From Solirubrobacter deserti (GTDB taxonomy: Bacteria; Actinomycetota; Thermoleophilia; Solirubrobacterales; Solirubrobacteraceae): a DNA stretch of 64,000 bases. The stretch is from contig NZ_JAPCID010000047.1 in NCBI RefSeq assembly GCF_027587175.1, positions 1-64,000 on the forward strand, given 5' to 3'. A program made the position numbers and the translations under genes. The stretch's first letter is position 1; every line of letters starts with the position of its first letter. Shown here piece by piece: positions 55,736 through 64,000 of this stretch. Below the pieces are notes generated by a model. The model saw only the letters and a list, made by a program, of their open reading frames with translations. It was not told where the DNA came from and ran no database searches.

Positions 55736-58405
55736 ATGGCACCGACGCGCACGCCGTTGCCCTCGTTCGTCGGTCGGGAGGCCGAGCTCGCCGCGCTGAA
55801 GGGCGCGCTCGCCGAAGCGCGCGCCGGGCGCGCGCGTGTCGCCGTGGTGACGGGCGAAGCGGGCATCGGCAAGTCCACGCTGCTCGCCCGGCTGCAGCAC
55901 GAGCTCGGCGAGCCGGCGGTCCGCGCCGTGGCGGTGAGCGGTGACGCGGCCGAGCAGGAGCTGCCGCTGGGCATCGTCGAGCAGCTGCTGCGGCGGCTGG
56001 GCGCCCGGGCGGTGCCCGCCGACCACATCGCCGCCGGCACCGCGCTGCTGGAAGAGCTGGCGACGGCGGACCGGACGACGGTCGCGATCGTCGACGACGC
56101 CCACTGGGCCGACGCGCCGTCGCTCGCCGCCCTGGCGTTCGTCGCCCGCCGGCTCGTGGACGACCACGTGCTGCTGGTGCTGGCGACGCGCTCGCCCGCG
56201 ACCCTGCCGGACGCGCTCGCCAAGGCGCCGGCGCGCGTGGACCTGAGGGCGCTGACGGTCGAGGAGGTCGCCGCGCTCGCGCCCGCGGAGCTGCCGCCGC
56301 GCGCGGTCAAGCGCCTGCACGCGCACACCGGCGGCAACCCGCTGTATACGCGCGAGTTGCTGCACTCGCTGCCGGCCGACGCGTGGAGCGACGGGGACCG
56401 GCCGTTGCCCGCCCCCGAGTCCTTCTCGGCGCTCGTCGCCGAGCGGGTGGCCGCCGCCGCGGACGGCACCCGCGCGCTCGTCGAAGCGGCCGCGATCCTG
56501 GGCTCGCGACCGTCGCTGGCGGTCGCCGCGCAGCTGGCCGGGGCCGACGATCCGCTCGCCGCGCTCGACGAGGCGCGAGCCGTCGGGCTGTTGACGTGGG
56601 ACGGCGTCGACCATCTCGGCTTCCCGCACCCGCTCGTCCCGGCGGCCGTGGTCGACGGTCTTGGGGCCGCGCGCCGCGCTGCCCTGCACGTGGGCGCGAG
56701 CGAGCTCGTGGAGGACGAGTCGGAGGCGATGCGCCACCTCGCGGCCGCGACGCTGCGGCCGGACGAGGCGGTCGCGCAGCGGCTGGAGGCGTTCGCCCAC
56801 CGGCCGCAGGCCGCGCGCGACCGTCCCGCGGCCGCCGCGGCGTTGGCGGCCGCCAGCCGCCTGAGCACCGCGCGCTCGGACCGCGAGCGGCGGCTGATGC
56901 AGGCGGTCGAGTGGTGGTTCCTCGCCGGTGACCTGAGCACCGCGCAGCGCCACGCCGACGAGGTCGCGCGCATGGCCGAGAGCCCGCGCCGTGACCTGCT
57001 GCTCGCGCGCTTCGCGATGTTCGACGGCCGCTACGGGGAGGCCGCCGACCTGATCGCGGCGGCGTGGGAGCGCGTGGACGCGCACGCCGACCCCGTGCTG
57101 GCGGCGCAGATCGCGTACAGCCGCGCCTTCAGCGCGCTGATCCACCTCGACGACGAGCAGGTGGTGCACTGGGCCGGGCGCGCGCCCGACCTCGGCCCGG
57201 GGCACCCGAGCGCCGGCGGCTGGCCGGCGACGCGCGCGCTGGCCCAGTGGCGCCTCGGCCAGGGCGAAGCGGCGCGCGCCACGATCGCCGCCGTCGCGCC
57301 CGTCAACGACGGCGTCCGCACGGAGCTGACCGCCATCCGCGGCTGGCTCGCCTACCTGGACGACGACATCGCGGCCGCGACGGTCGACCTGCGCTCCGCC
57401 GTCGACGCCGAGCTGCGCTTCGGCTCCTACAGCCAGGCCTCGGTCCACCTCGCGGTGCTCGCCCGCGCGCACTTCGCCGCCGGCGGGTGGGGTGAGGCGG
57501 TGGTCGCGGCCGAGCGCGCGGTCGCCCTCACCGCCGAGCTGCACCAGCCCGCGGCGCGCCCGTTCGCGTGGTGGGCGGCGGTCCTCGTCCCGGCGGCGCG
57601 CGGCGAGTGGGAGGTGGCCGAGCACTACGCGCGGCTCGCGGCCGAGGCCCCTCCGGGCCCGCCCGACCGGCTCGTCGCCACGGGCATCACGCGGGCGCTG
57701 CTGCACGCCGCGCGCGGCGAGCCCCAGCACGTCGTCGAGGCCCTGTCCCCGGTGGCGGCGCTCGACGTCGCGGGCGCCGCCAACGCGCCGGGCTTCTGGC
57801 CGTGGCAGCACCTGTACGCGGAGGCGCTGGTGCTGGTGGACCGCGTGGAGGAGGCCGACGCGTTCCTGCACCCGCACGAGCGCCGGGCGCGGGCGCGCAG
57901 GCACCGGTCGATGCTCGGACGGCTCGCGCGCGTGCGCGGGCAGCTGGAGGCCGCGCGCGGCGAGCGGGAGGAGGCCGAAGCGGCGTTCGTGCGCTCGAAG
58001 GCGCAGTTCGAGCCGCTGGGCATGCCGTACGAGCTCGCCCTCACCCGGCTCGCGCACGGCCAGCTGCTGCGCCGGGTCGGGCAGCGCCGCGCGGCGCGCG
58101 AGGAGCTGACCGCGGCGCGGGACCGCCTGGCGGCGCTCGACGCCTGGCCCGCGCTCAAGCGCTGCAAGCAGGAGCTCACCGCGGCCGGCGCCGCCGCCGG
58201 CGACACCGGTGGGCCGCCGCAGCTGACGGCGCAGGAGCAGGCCGTGGCCACGGTCGTGGCGCGTGGGCTCACCAACCGCGAGGCCGCGCAGGAGCTGATG
58301 ATCAGCGCGCGCACCGTCGAGGTCCACCTGTCGCGCATCTACGCCAAGCTCGGCATCTCCTCCCGCAACGCGCTCGCCGAGCGCCTGCGTACGGGACCCA
58401 CGTAG
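55736..58405 (+). CDS. large ATP-binding LuxR-type (LAL) transcriptional regulator
   Basis: An 889-residue regulator: N-terminal AAA/STAND ATPase with FVGREAELAALKGAL, Walker A GEAGIGKSTLLARL and Walker B VAIVDDAHWADA; a long helical TPR-like middle (about 350-810); and a C-terminal LuxR HTH (LTAQEQAVATVVARGLTNRE, MISARTVEVHLSRIYAKLGI). LAL/MalT-like proteins respond to small inducers such as sugars and activate nearby catabolic genes. It faces the sugar importer operon and lies before the DeoR/GH106 genes, so it is a strong candidate regulator of the locus. Confidence 0.93.
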   Translation: MAPTRTPLPSFVGREAELAALKGALAEARAGRARVAVVTGEAGIGKSTLLARLQHELGEPAVRAVAVSGDAAEQELPLGIVEQLLRRLGARAVPADHIAAGTALLEELATADRTTVAIVDDAHWADAPSLAALAFVARRLVDDHVLLVLATRSPATLPDALAKAPARVDLRALTVEEVAALAPAELPPRAVKRLHAHTGGNPLYTRELLHSLPADAWSDGDRPLPAPESFSALVAERVAAAADGTRALVEAAAILGSRPSLAVAAQLAGADDPLAALDEARAVGLLTWDGVDHLGFPHPLVPAAVVDGLGAARRAALHVGASELVEDESEAMRHLAAATLRPDEAVAQRLEAFAHRPQAARDRPAAAAALAAASRLSTARSDRERRLMQAVEWWFLAGDLSTAQRHADEVARMAESPRRDLLLARFAMFDGRYGEAADLIAAAWERVDAHADPVLAAQIAYSRAFSALIHLDDEQVVHWAGRAPDLGPGHPSAGGWPATRALAQWRLGQGEAARATIAAVAPVNDGVRTELTAIRGWLAYLDDDIAAATVDLRSAVDAELRFGSYSQASVHLAVLARAHFAAGGWGEAVVAAERAVALTAELHQPAARPFAWWAAVLVPAARGEWEVAEHYARLAAEAPPGPPDRLVATGITRALLHAARGEPQHVVEALSPVAALDVAGAANAPGFWPWQHLYAEALVLVDRVEEADAFLHPHERRARARRHRSMLGRLARVRGQLEAARGEREEAEAAFVRSKAQFEPLGMPYELALTRLAHGQLLRRVGQRRAAREELTAARDRLAALDAWPALKRCKQELTAAGAAAGDTGGPPQLTAQEQAVATVVARGLTNREAAQELMISARTVEVHLSRIYAKLGISSRNALAERLRTGPT

Positions 58406-58583
58406 TCACCCACGTACGACGGCGGTCGCAACTGTAGGGACGCGACGGATGCGCGACCGAGCGCCCTCGCAGTACAAGGTCGTGGTCACATTCGTTCGAT
58501 TGCCATTGCGCCGTCGGCAACGCGAACTCAGACGCGCAGAGACGGCGAGGTGGGTGGGGGAGAGAGATGGGCGCTGTGGGCCG

Positions 58584-59348
58584 ATGGAACCGAGGCTGAG
58601 CGAGGAGCGCCGCGGGATGGTCGCCGAGATGCTGCAGGCCGCGGGAGCGGTCACGGTCCCGGAGCTGCAGGAGCGGTTCGGGATCTCACCGATGACCGCC
58701 CGGCGCGATCTCGCCGTCCTCGCGGAACGCGGCGTCGCGCGCCGGACCCACGGCGGCGCCGTCCTGCCGTCGCTGGCCGCGCGCGAGGACTCCTTCGCCC
58801 ACCGGCTGCGCGACGCGCCGGAGGAGAAGACCCGGCTTGCCGAGGCGGCCTACGCGATGCTCCGACCGGGGGAGACGGTGTTTTTGGACGCGTCCTCGAC
58901 GACGTACTTCGTCGCGCGGATGATCGCGGAGCGCGGGCTGGCCGTCCGCGTCATCACCAACAGCCTGCCGGTGCTGCAGGAGCTGTCGTCCGCCGACTGC
59001 GAAGTGGTCGCGATCGGCGGGAGCTTCCGGCAGCTGACCCGCTCCTACGTCGGCCCGGCGGCCGTACGCGCGGTCCGCGACCACTTCGCGGACCGGCTGC
59101 TGCTGAGCGTGACGGGCGTGACGGCCGGCGGGATCCTCGCCGACGCCGACGTCCTGGAGGCCGAGGTCAAACGCACGATGCTGGCCCAGGCCGAGCACTC
59201 GGTGCTGCTGCTCGACGCCTCCAAGCTGCGCGCCCGCGGGCGGCAGGCGATCGCGCCGATCACGGCGCTCTCAGACGTACTCACGGACGGGCTGGCGCCG
59301 GAGCAGGCGCGCTGGCTCGACCGGCTCCGCACCACAAGCACGCCGTAA
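58584..59348 (+). CDS. DeoR family transcriptional regulator
   Basis: A 254-residue repressor. The N-terminal DeoR HTH (LSEERRGMVAEMLQAAGAV, ELQERFGISPMTARRDLAVL) is followed by the linker RRTHGGAVL and a sugar-phosphate isomerase-like sensor domain (FLDASSTTYFVARMI, VITNSLPVLQEL, AIGGSFRQLTRSYVG, LLLDASKLR). ATG 58584 is preferred; an upstream GTG/ATG would add an unlikely Arg-rich leader. The sensor fold binds phosphorylated sugars. It ends 19 bp before the GH106-like gene, so it probably regulates that gene. Confidence 0.92.
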   Translation: MEPRLSEERRGMVAEMLQAAGAVTVPELQERFGISPMTARRDLAVLAERGVARRTHGGAVLPSLAAREDSFAHRLRDAPEEKTRLAEAAYAMLRPGETVFLDASSTTYFVARMIAERGLAVRVITNSLPVLQELSSADCEVVAIGGSFRQLTRSYVGPAAVRAVRDHFADRLLLSVTGVTAGGILADADVLEAEVKRTMLAQAEHSVLLLDASKLRARGRQAIAPITALSDVLTDGLAPEQARWLDRLRTTSTP

Positions 59349-59367
59349 CACCAAGCAAGAGGAGAGA

Positions 59368-62300
59368 GTGTTGTCCCGTAGACGTGACCCGATGATCCGG
59401 GCGCTGGCCGGAGGACTGCTGGCCGCGGCGCTCGTCGTCCCCGTGGCCGTCGGCGCCCCGGGCGCCGCCGCCCCGACGCCCTTCGAGGCCGAGCTCGAGG
59501 CGCTGTACGACACCATCGAGACCGACTACCGGCCCGGTGTGCGCTGGTGGTTGGCCGAGGGCCTGAACACCGACGAGACGCTGCGCAAGAACGTCAAGGA
59601 GATCGCGGACTCGGGCTTCGGCGCGGCCGAGTTCCTGGCGATGCCCGAGCCCGGCGCCGACGACAAGCTCTACGGCTGGGGCTCGCAGGAGTGGAACGCC
59701 GACTCGCAGCTGGTCGTGCAGGAGGCGGTCAAGCGCGGCCTCGGCTTCAGCCTCACCAGCGGCACGCACTGGGCGACGGCGAACCTCCCTGACACGTACA
59801 CGTGGGAAGGCGCGAAGTTCGACTACGACAACAAGGCGGCGTCCAAGGAGCTCAACTACTCGACCGTGCTGCTCGCGGCCGGCGACGCGTTCAACGACAA
59901 GCTGCCGGCGCCGGTCAAGCCCACGCAGTCGGCGGCGTCCAAGGAGCTGCTGTTCCAGGGCGTCGTCGCGGCCAAGATCACGCAGGCGCGGCCGCAGAGC
60001 GGCCAGGCCAACGGCTTCCGCGAGGGCACCGGGACGGGCCAGATCGACTTCGACACGCTCGTCGACCTGACCGATCGCGCGGTGCCGGACGGTGACGGCT
60101 ACCGGCTGAACTGGACCGCGCCCGCCGACGGGCAGTACGGGCTCTTCACGTACTGGATGCACGGCACGGGCGAGACCTTCGACCCGTCGACCAGCGAGAA
60201 CTACACGATCAACTACATGGACCGGTTCGGCGTCGACGCCGTCAAGGACTACTGGGAGGAGCACGTCCTCACGCCCGAGCTGCGCGAGCAGATCCAGCAG
60301 AGCGGGAAGGGCGAGATCTACATGGACTCGCTCGAGCTCGCCAGCTTCGCCGCCGGCGGCCTGCTGTGGGGCTACCAGTTCAAGCAGGAGTTCCGCCAGC
60401 GCCGCGGCTACGACGTCACGCCGTACCTGCCGCTGATCACCTGGGACCGGACCCGCCACGACTCCAACCGCCCGCCGGTGTTCGACTACGCGGTCGCCGA
60501 TCCGGCCGACCAGGCGCAGCTGCAGAAGATCCGCAACGACATCAACCAGACCTACTCCGAGCTGTACGAGCAGAACGTGCTCAAGCCGATGCAGGAGTGG
60601 CTGCACAGCCTGAACATGAAGCTGCGCGCGGAGCCGTCCTACGGCTTCGTGTTCGAGATCTCGACGCCCGCCAAGTACATCGACGGCGTGGAGACAGAGA
60701 CCTTCGCCCACAACGGCGACCTGGACACCTACCGCGGCATGCTCGGCTCCGCCCACATGTACAACCGCCCGTTCTCCAGCGAGACCGGCGCGGTGGGCGG
60801 CCGCAACTACTACTACGACATGGACTACTGGACCCAGTTGTCCTACCTGCAGTTCGCGGGTGGCGTGAACCGGATCGTCTTCCACGGCTACTCCGGCATC
60901 GAGGGCTCCGAGCCCGACACCTACTGGCCGGGCCACGAGGGCATGTACGTGACCTTCTCGGACCGGTTCAACAGCCGCCAGCCGGCCGCGGTGTCCTACC
61001 CGCGCTGGACCGAGATGCTGGGCCGCAACCAGAAGGTGCTGCGCCAGGGCCAGCCGCGGCGGGACATCGCGATCCTGCGCACCGACAACGCGTTCATCTC
61101 CTACGGGCACCCGCGCGACAACCGGCCCGCGGAGAACAGCCTGTTCATGAACGACATGCCGTACTTCTGGCGCGACCTGGGGCTCCAACACGCCGGCTAC
61201 ACCTACGACTACTTCTCACCGCAGCTGCTCGAGGACGAGGCGAACGTCAGCTGGACGGGCGAGGAGCTGCAGCCCGACGGCCCCGGCTACAAGGCGATGA
61301 TCGTCTACCAGGACTCGCTGGAGCTCTCGGCGGCGCGCAAGCTGCTCGAGATCGCGCGTGACGGGCTGCCGCTGCTGTTCGTCAACAACACGTCCGAGAT
61401 CCGCGTCCACGACGGGTCGATCGTCGAGCACGGCACGGCCGCGGGCAAGAGCCGCTTCACCGCCGACAGCGACGCGGACCTCGCCGCGGTGGTCGCCCAG
61501 CTCAAGGCGCTGCCAAACGTCAAGACGGTCGACAAGCAGGCCGACGCCAAGGCGACGCTCGAGGCCCTGGACGTCAAGCCGCGCGTGAGCTACGCCCAGC
61601 CGAGCAACCAGGTGATGACGATCTCGCGCTACGACAAGGCGCGCAACGTCCTCTACACGTTCGTGCACTCGTTCAAGTTCGAGAAGAACCGCGGCCAGGC
61701 GGCGTCCACCGTCACACTGGCGCTGGAGGGCGCGGGCAAGCCGTACACGCTCGACGACTGGACGGGCGACGTCTCGCCGGTCGGCGCCTACGCCGTCCAG
61801 GGTGGCCGCACGTCGGTCGACGTCACGCTCAAGCCGGGCGAGGCGCAGATCATCGCGCTCGACCTCGACGCAGCCGAGGACAAGGTGCACGCCGTGTCCA
61901 CGACGGCGGACGAGGCGCTGATCGACGGGGCCAACACGTCGATCCGCGCGACCCGCAGCGGCGCCTACCAGACGCAGCTCAACGACGGCCGCACCGTCAC
62001 CACCAACGTCGAGGTGCCGGGCGAGATCGCGCTGCCCAAGTGGGACATCACGATCGAGGACTGGAACGAGGGCGAGAAGGTCGTCAACACCGAGGAGAAG
62101 TTCGGGCACACGACGCGCGAGGTGTACTTCACGACCAAGAAGACGCCGCTGGTGTTCGAGGACAGCCCACTGCTGGCGTGGAAGGACCTGCCGGCGACGC
62201 CGGCGCAGCTGGCCACGCTGACCGGGACCGACCCGAAGATGTCCGACGTGTCGGGCATCGGCACCTACCGCACCACCTTCACGCTCCCGGCGGGTTGGAA

Positions 62301-62955
62301 CGCGACGAACGGCGCGTACTTCACCGTCCCCTCCACGGGCGACGGCAACACGCAGGTGACCGCCAACGGCAAGCGCACGGAGGCCGACCTGGACCTGCGC
62401 ACGCTCAAGCTCGACATCTCCGATCTGCTCAAGCCGGGCGAGAACACGATCGAGGTCACGGTCGAGACGACGCTGACCAACCGGTTGCTCACGCGCGGGT
62501 ACCGCACCGCGGGACCGGCGCAGAGCTACGGCCTGCAGGGCGAGGCCAAGATCGTGCCGTACACGGTCGCCGGCGTGTACGCGCAGACCACGGGCACCGG
62601 CACGGTCGGCGGCTCGGTCCCCGCGACGCTGTCGTTGTCGCTGGGAACGGTGAAGCCGTTCGACCCGTTCACGCCGGGCGTGGAGAAGGAGTACACGGCG
62701 TCCACGACGGCGACCGTGATCTCCACCGCCGGTGACGCGAAGCTCACGGTGAGCGAGCCGGGGCACATGACCAACGGCGCGTTCTCGCTGGCCGAGCCGC
62801 TGCGCGTCGAGCTGTCGAAGGCGGCCTGGACGGCGCCGGTGAGCAACGACGTCGTGGACGTCGCGTTCAAGCAGCGGATCAAGCGCACCGACCCGCTGCG
62901 CACGGGGACGTACAGCAAGACGCTGACGTTCACGCTGTCCACCACGAACCCGTAG
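59368..62955 (+). CDS. secreted GH106-like alpha-L-rhamnosidase with C-terminal surface-type domain
   Basis: A 1195-residue exported enzyme. Signal peptide about 8-35; the catalytic part opens with VRWWLAEGLNTDETLRKNVKEIADSGFGAAEFL (in parts) and includes LTSGTHWATANLP, VYMDSLE-like IYMDSLELASFAAGG, the acid/base-type region SETGAVGGRNYYYD and HGYSGIEG, typical of GH106 (PF17132) rhamnosidases. A beta-sandwich follows (about 960-1060). The last 118 residues (GGSVPATLSLSLG to TFTLSTTNP) match the end of the island M28 peptidase. GTG 59368 follows AGAGGAG; the next codon TTG is an alternative start. DeoR lies 19 bp upstream. It would remove rhamnose from plant or bacterial glycans. Confidence 0.85.
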   Translation: MLSRRRDPMIRALAGGLLAAALVVPVAVGAPGAAAPTPFEAELEALYDTIETDYRPGVRWWLAEGLNTDETLRKNVKEIADSGFGAAEFLAMPEPGADDKLYGWGSQEWNADSQLVVQEAVKRGLGFSLTSGTHWATANLPDTYTWEGAKFDYDNKAASKELNYSTVLLAAGDAFNDKLPAPVKPTQSAASKELLFQGVVAAKITQARPQSGQANGFREGTGTGQIDFDTLVDLTDRAVPDGDGYRLNWTAPADGQYGLFTYWMHGTGETFDPSTSENYTINYMDRFGVDAVKDYWEEHVLTPELREQIQQSGKGEIYMDSLELASFAAGGLLWGYQFKQEFRQRRGYDVTPYLPLITWDRTRHDSNRPPVFDYAVADPADQAQLQKIRNDINQTYSELYEQNVLKPMQEWLHSLNMKLRAEPSYGFVFEISTPAKYIDGVETETFAHNGDLDTYRGMLGSAHMYNRPFSSETGAVGGRNYYYDMDYWTQLSYLQFAGGVNRIVFHGYSGIEGSEPDTYWPGHEGMYVTFSDRFNSRQPAAVSYPRWTEMLGRNQKVLRQGQPRRDIAILRTDNAFISYGHPRDNRPAENSLFMNDMPYFWRDLGLQHAGYTYDYFSPQLLEDEANVSWTGEELQPDGPGYKAMIVYQDSLELSAARKLLEIARDGLPLLFVNNTSEIRVHDGSIVEHGTAAGKSRFTADSDADLAAVVAQLKALPNVKTVDKQADAKATLEALDVKPRVSYAQPSNQVMTISRYDKARNVLYTFVHSFKFEKNRGQAASTVTLALEGAGKPYTLDDWTGDVSPVGAYAVQGGRTSVDVTLKPGEAQIIALDLDAAEDKVHAVSTTADEALIDGANTSIRATRSGAYQTQLNDGRTVTTNVEVPGEIALPKWDITIEDWNEGEKVVNTEEKFGHTTREVYFTTKKTPLVFEDSPLLAWKDLPATPAQLATLTGTDPKMSDVSGIGTYRTTFTLPAGWNATNGAYFTVPSTGDGNTQVTANGKRTEADLDLRTLKLDISDLLKPGENTIEVTVETTLTNRLLTRGYRTAGPAQSYGLQGEAKIVPYTVAGVYAQTTGTGTVGGSVPATLSLSLGTVKPFDPFTPGVEKEYTASTTATVISTAGDAKLTVSEPGHMTNGAFSLAEPLRVELSKAAWTAPVSNDVVDVAFKQRIKRTDPLRTGTYSKTLTFTLSTTNP

Positions 62956-62962
62956 GGGCGTG

Positions 62963-62996
62963 ACGCGGGGCCGGGCGAAGCAGTCCGGCCCCGCGT
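62963..62996 (+). terminator. perfect 12-bp hairpin terminator
   Basis: ACGCGGGGCCGG (62963-62974) pairs perfectly with CCGGCCCCGCGT (62985-62996) around a 10-nt loop, 7 bp after the rhamnosidase stop. There is no T-tract, as is usual in high-GC actinobacteria. Confidence 0.85.
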
Positions 62997-63013
62997 AGGG
63001 TCTTGTGTCGACG

Positions 63014-64000
63014 ATGGTCGACGCAAAGACGTTCATCGGCCGCGAGGGCGAGCTCGCCGCGCTCGCGGCCGCGTTCGAGGCGCGCCCGGCGGTGGCGCTC
63101 GTCGAAGGGCCCGCGGGGATCGGCAAGACGTCGATCGCGGAGCACTTCGTCGCCGGCGACGTGCGCGTGTGGTGGGCGAGCGGCGAGGAGAGCGAGGCGC
63201 TCGTGCCGTTCGGCCTCGCCGACCAGCTGGTGCGACGGGCGGGCGGCGGTCCGGTGATCGGCGCCGCCGATCACGTCGCGGTCGGCCTGCGGCTGTTGGC
63301 GCTGCTCGACGGCGAGGCCGCGCCCGACGTGCTCGTGGTGGACGACGCGCACTGGGCCGACGCCGCCTCGCTGCGCGCGCTGCTGTTCGCGATCCGGCGG
63401 TTGACCGCGGAGCCGCTGCTGATCGTCGTGGTCACGCGCGACGCCGGCCTGCTGCCGGAAGGGCTGCGCAAGCTCGCGACCGCGCACGTTCGGCCCGGCC
63501 CGTTGAGCATCGAGGAGCTCGGCGCGCTCGCCGCGGCGGTCGAGCGGCCGCTGAGCCCGCACGCCGTCGCGCGGCTGAGCGAGCACACCGGCGGTTACCC
63601 GCTGTACGCGCGGACCCTGCTCGACGAGCTGCCCGAGGAGACCTGGCAGGAGCCGGTCCTGCCGGTTCCGCGGTCCTACGGGGATGTGATCGCCGCCCGT
63701 GTGCGCGGGTGCTCGGCGGAGAGCCGCGCGCTCGTCGAGGCCGCCGCCGTGCTCGGCGTGTCCTGCACGCTGGCGGCAGCGGTGGCCGTCGCGGAGGCGG
63801 ACGCGCCGCTCGAGGCGCTCGACGAAGGCGTCGCCGCAGGGCTGCTCGAACGCCGCACACCTGACGACGTCGTGTTCTCCCATCCGTTGGCCCGCGCCGC
63901 CGTCTACCACGGCCTGCCGGCCGCCCGGCGCGCCCTGCTGCATGCGCGCGCCGCCGACGTCACCGAGGACGCGGCCGCTGCGCTCCACCACCGCGTCGAC
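63014..64000 (+). CDS. second LAL-type regulator, partial (C-terminus beyond window)
   Basis: The frame runs off the right edge; 329 codons are visible. It shows FIGREGELAALAAAF, Walker A VEGPAGIGKTSIAEHF and Walker B VLVVDDAHWADAASLRALLF, followed by LSEHTGGYPLYARTLLDEL and SHPLARAAVYHGLPAARRALL. This is the same layout as the LAL protein at 55736, so the two are paralogues; the HTH is expected beyond the window. A GTG at 63005 in the same frame is an alternative start. It begins 17 bp after the rhamnosidase terminator. Confidence 0.88.
   Translation, partial: MVDAKTFIGREGELAALAAAFEARPAVALVEGPAGIGKTSIAEHFVAGDVRVWWASGEESEALVPFGLADQLVRRAGGGPVIGAADHVAVGLRLLALLDGEAAPDVLVVDDAHWADAASLRALLFAIRRLTAEPLLIVVVTRDAGLLPEGLRKLATAHVRPGPLSIEELGALAAAVERPLSPHAVARLSEHTGGYPLYARTLLDELPEETWQEPVLPVPRSYGDVIAARVRGCSAESRALVEAAAVLGVSCTLAAAVAVAEADAPLEALDEGVAAGLLERRTPDDVVFSHPLARAAVYHGLPAARRALLHARAADVTEDAAAALHHRVD

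Noticed and set aside
53486-58327. 1613-codon continuous minus-strand frame
   Set aside because: Only its last 290 codons (from GTG 54358) encode the MalF-like permease; the rest is antisense to the LAL regulator or in the wrong frame of the binding-protein gene.

Overview
The window is very GC-rich DNA, with G/C at nearly every third codon position, many GTG starts and many stop/start overlaps (ATGA or GTGA). Gene families and gene style fit a soil actinobacterium, most likely of class Thermoleophilia (Solirubrobacter/Conexibacter type). This placement is an inference from content, not a database match. No rRNA, CRISPR array, insertion sequence or recognisable integrase was seen.

Layout. 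1-7.9 kb: patatin-like lipase (cut by the left edge) coupled to a methyltransferase, a small membrane protein, an ECF sigma factor coupled to a zinc-finger anti-sigma-like peptide, a GAF-PAS-PAS-GGDEF-EAL c-di-GMP protein coupled to a flavin-binding PNPOx-fold protein, an amidinotransferase-fold hydrolase and a secreted CAP protein. 8.0-9.4 kb: a long hairpin and a membrane protein with a repetitive linker. 9.5-16.7 kb: a six-gene purine catabolism operon on the minus strand (three-subunit xanthine dehydrogenase, 8-oxoguanine deaminase, adenine deaminase fused to OHCU decarboxylase, hydroxyisourate hydrolase), with every junction overlapping. 16.7-22.3 kb: a divergent single-chain acyl-CoA carboxylase of eukaryotic-like architecture. 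22.3-25.3 kb: a small secreted peptide, a ferredoxin-reductase-like flavoprotein and an M28 peptidase.

25.5-36.0 kb looks like a genomic island. It begins inside an intact tRNA-His and ends at a 46-bp, 43/46-identical copy of the tRNA 3' half. Inside are a secreted M28 peptidase with an unusual C-terminal domain, a decayed FtsX permease, a visibly lower-GC three-gene cassette (membrane Nudix-like protein, radical SAM/SPASM protein, HD phosphohydrolase; all overlapping), a metalloprotease-like protein with a leader reminiscent of contractile-injection-system cargo, a PPOX protein and a DHA2 efflux pump with a clear TTTACA-N4-TGTAAA operator. The three-gene cassette is the best candidate here for an undescribed system.

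36-47 kb: another M28 peptidase, a sensor-less histidine kinase, a LysR remnant, a twice-frameshifted TetR gene, small ORFs, a GT4 glycosyltransferase divergent from a sigma-70 factor, a GH3-PA14-ricin glycosidase, and a TetR/CoA-ligase-like pair. Five single-base deletions fall in four genes of this stretch, so it is either decaying or carries assembly errors. 47.5-52.7 kb: a complete polar amino acid ABC transporter, a charged repeat protein, an MFS carrier and an F420/NADP-type reductase. 52.7-64 kb: a carbohydrate-utilisation locus with a sugar ABC importer lacking an ATPase, a large LuxR-type (LAL) regulator, a DeoR regulator, a GH106-like rhamnosidase with the same C-terminal domain as the island peptidase, and a second LAL regulator cut by the right edge.
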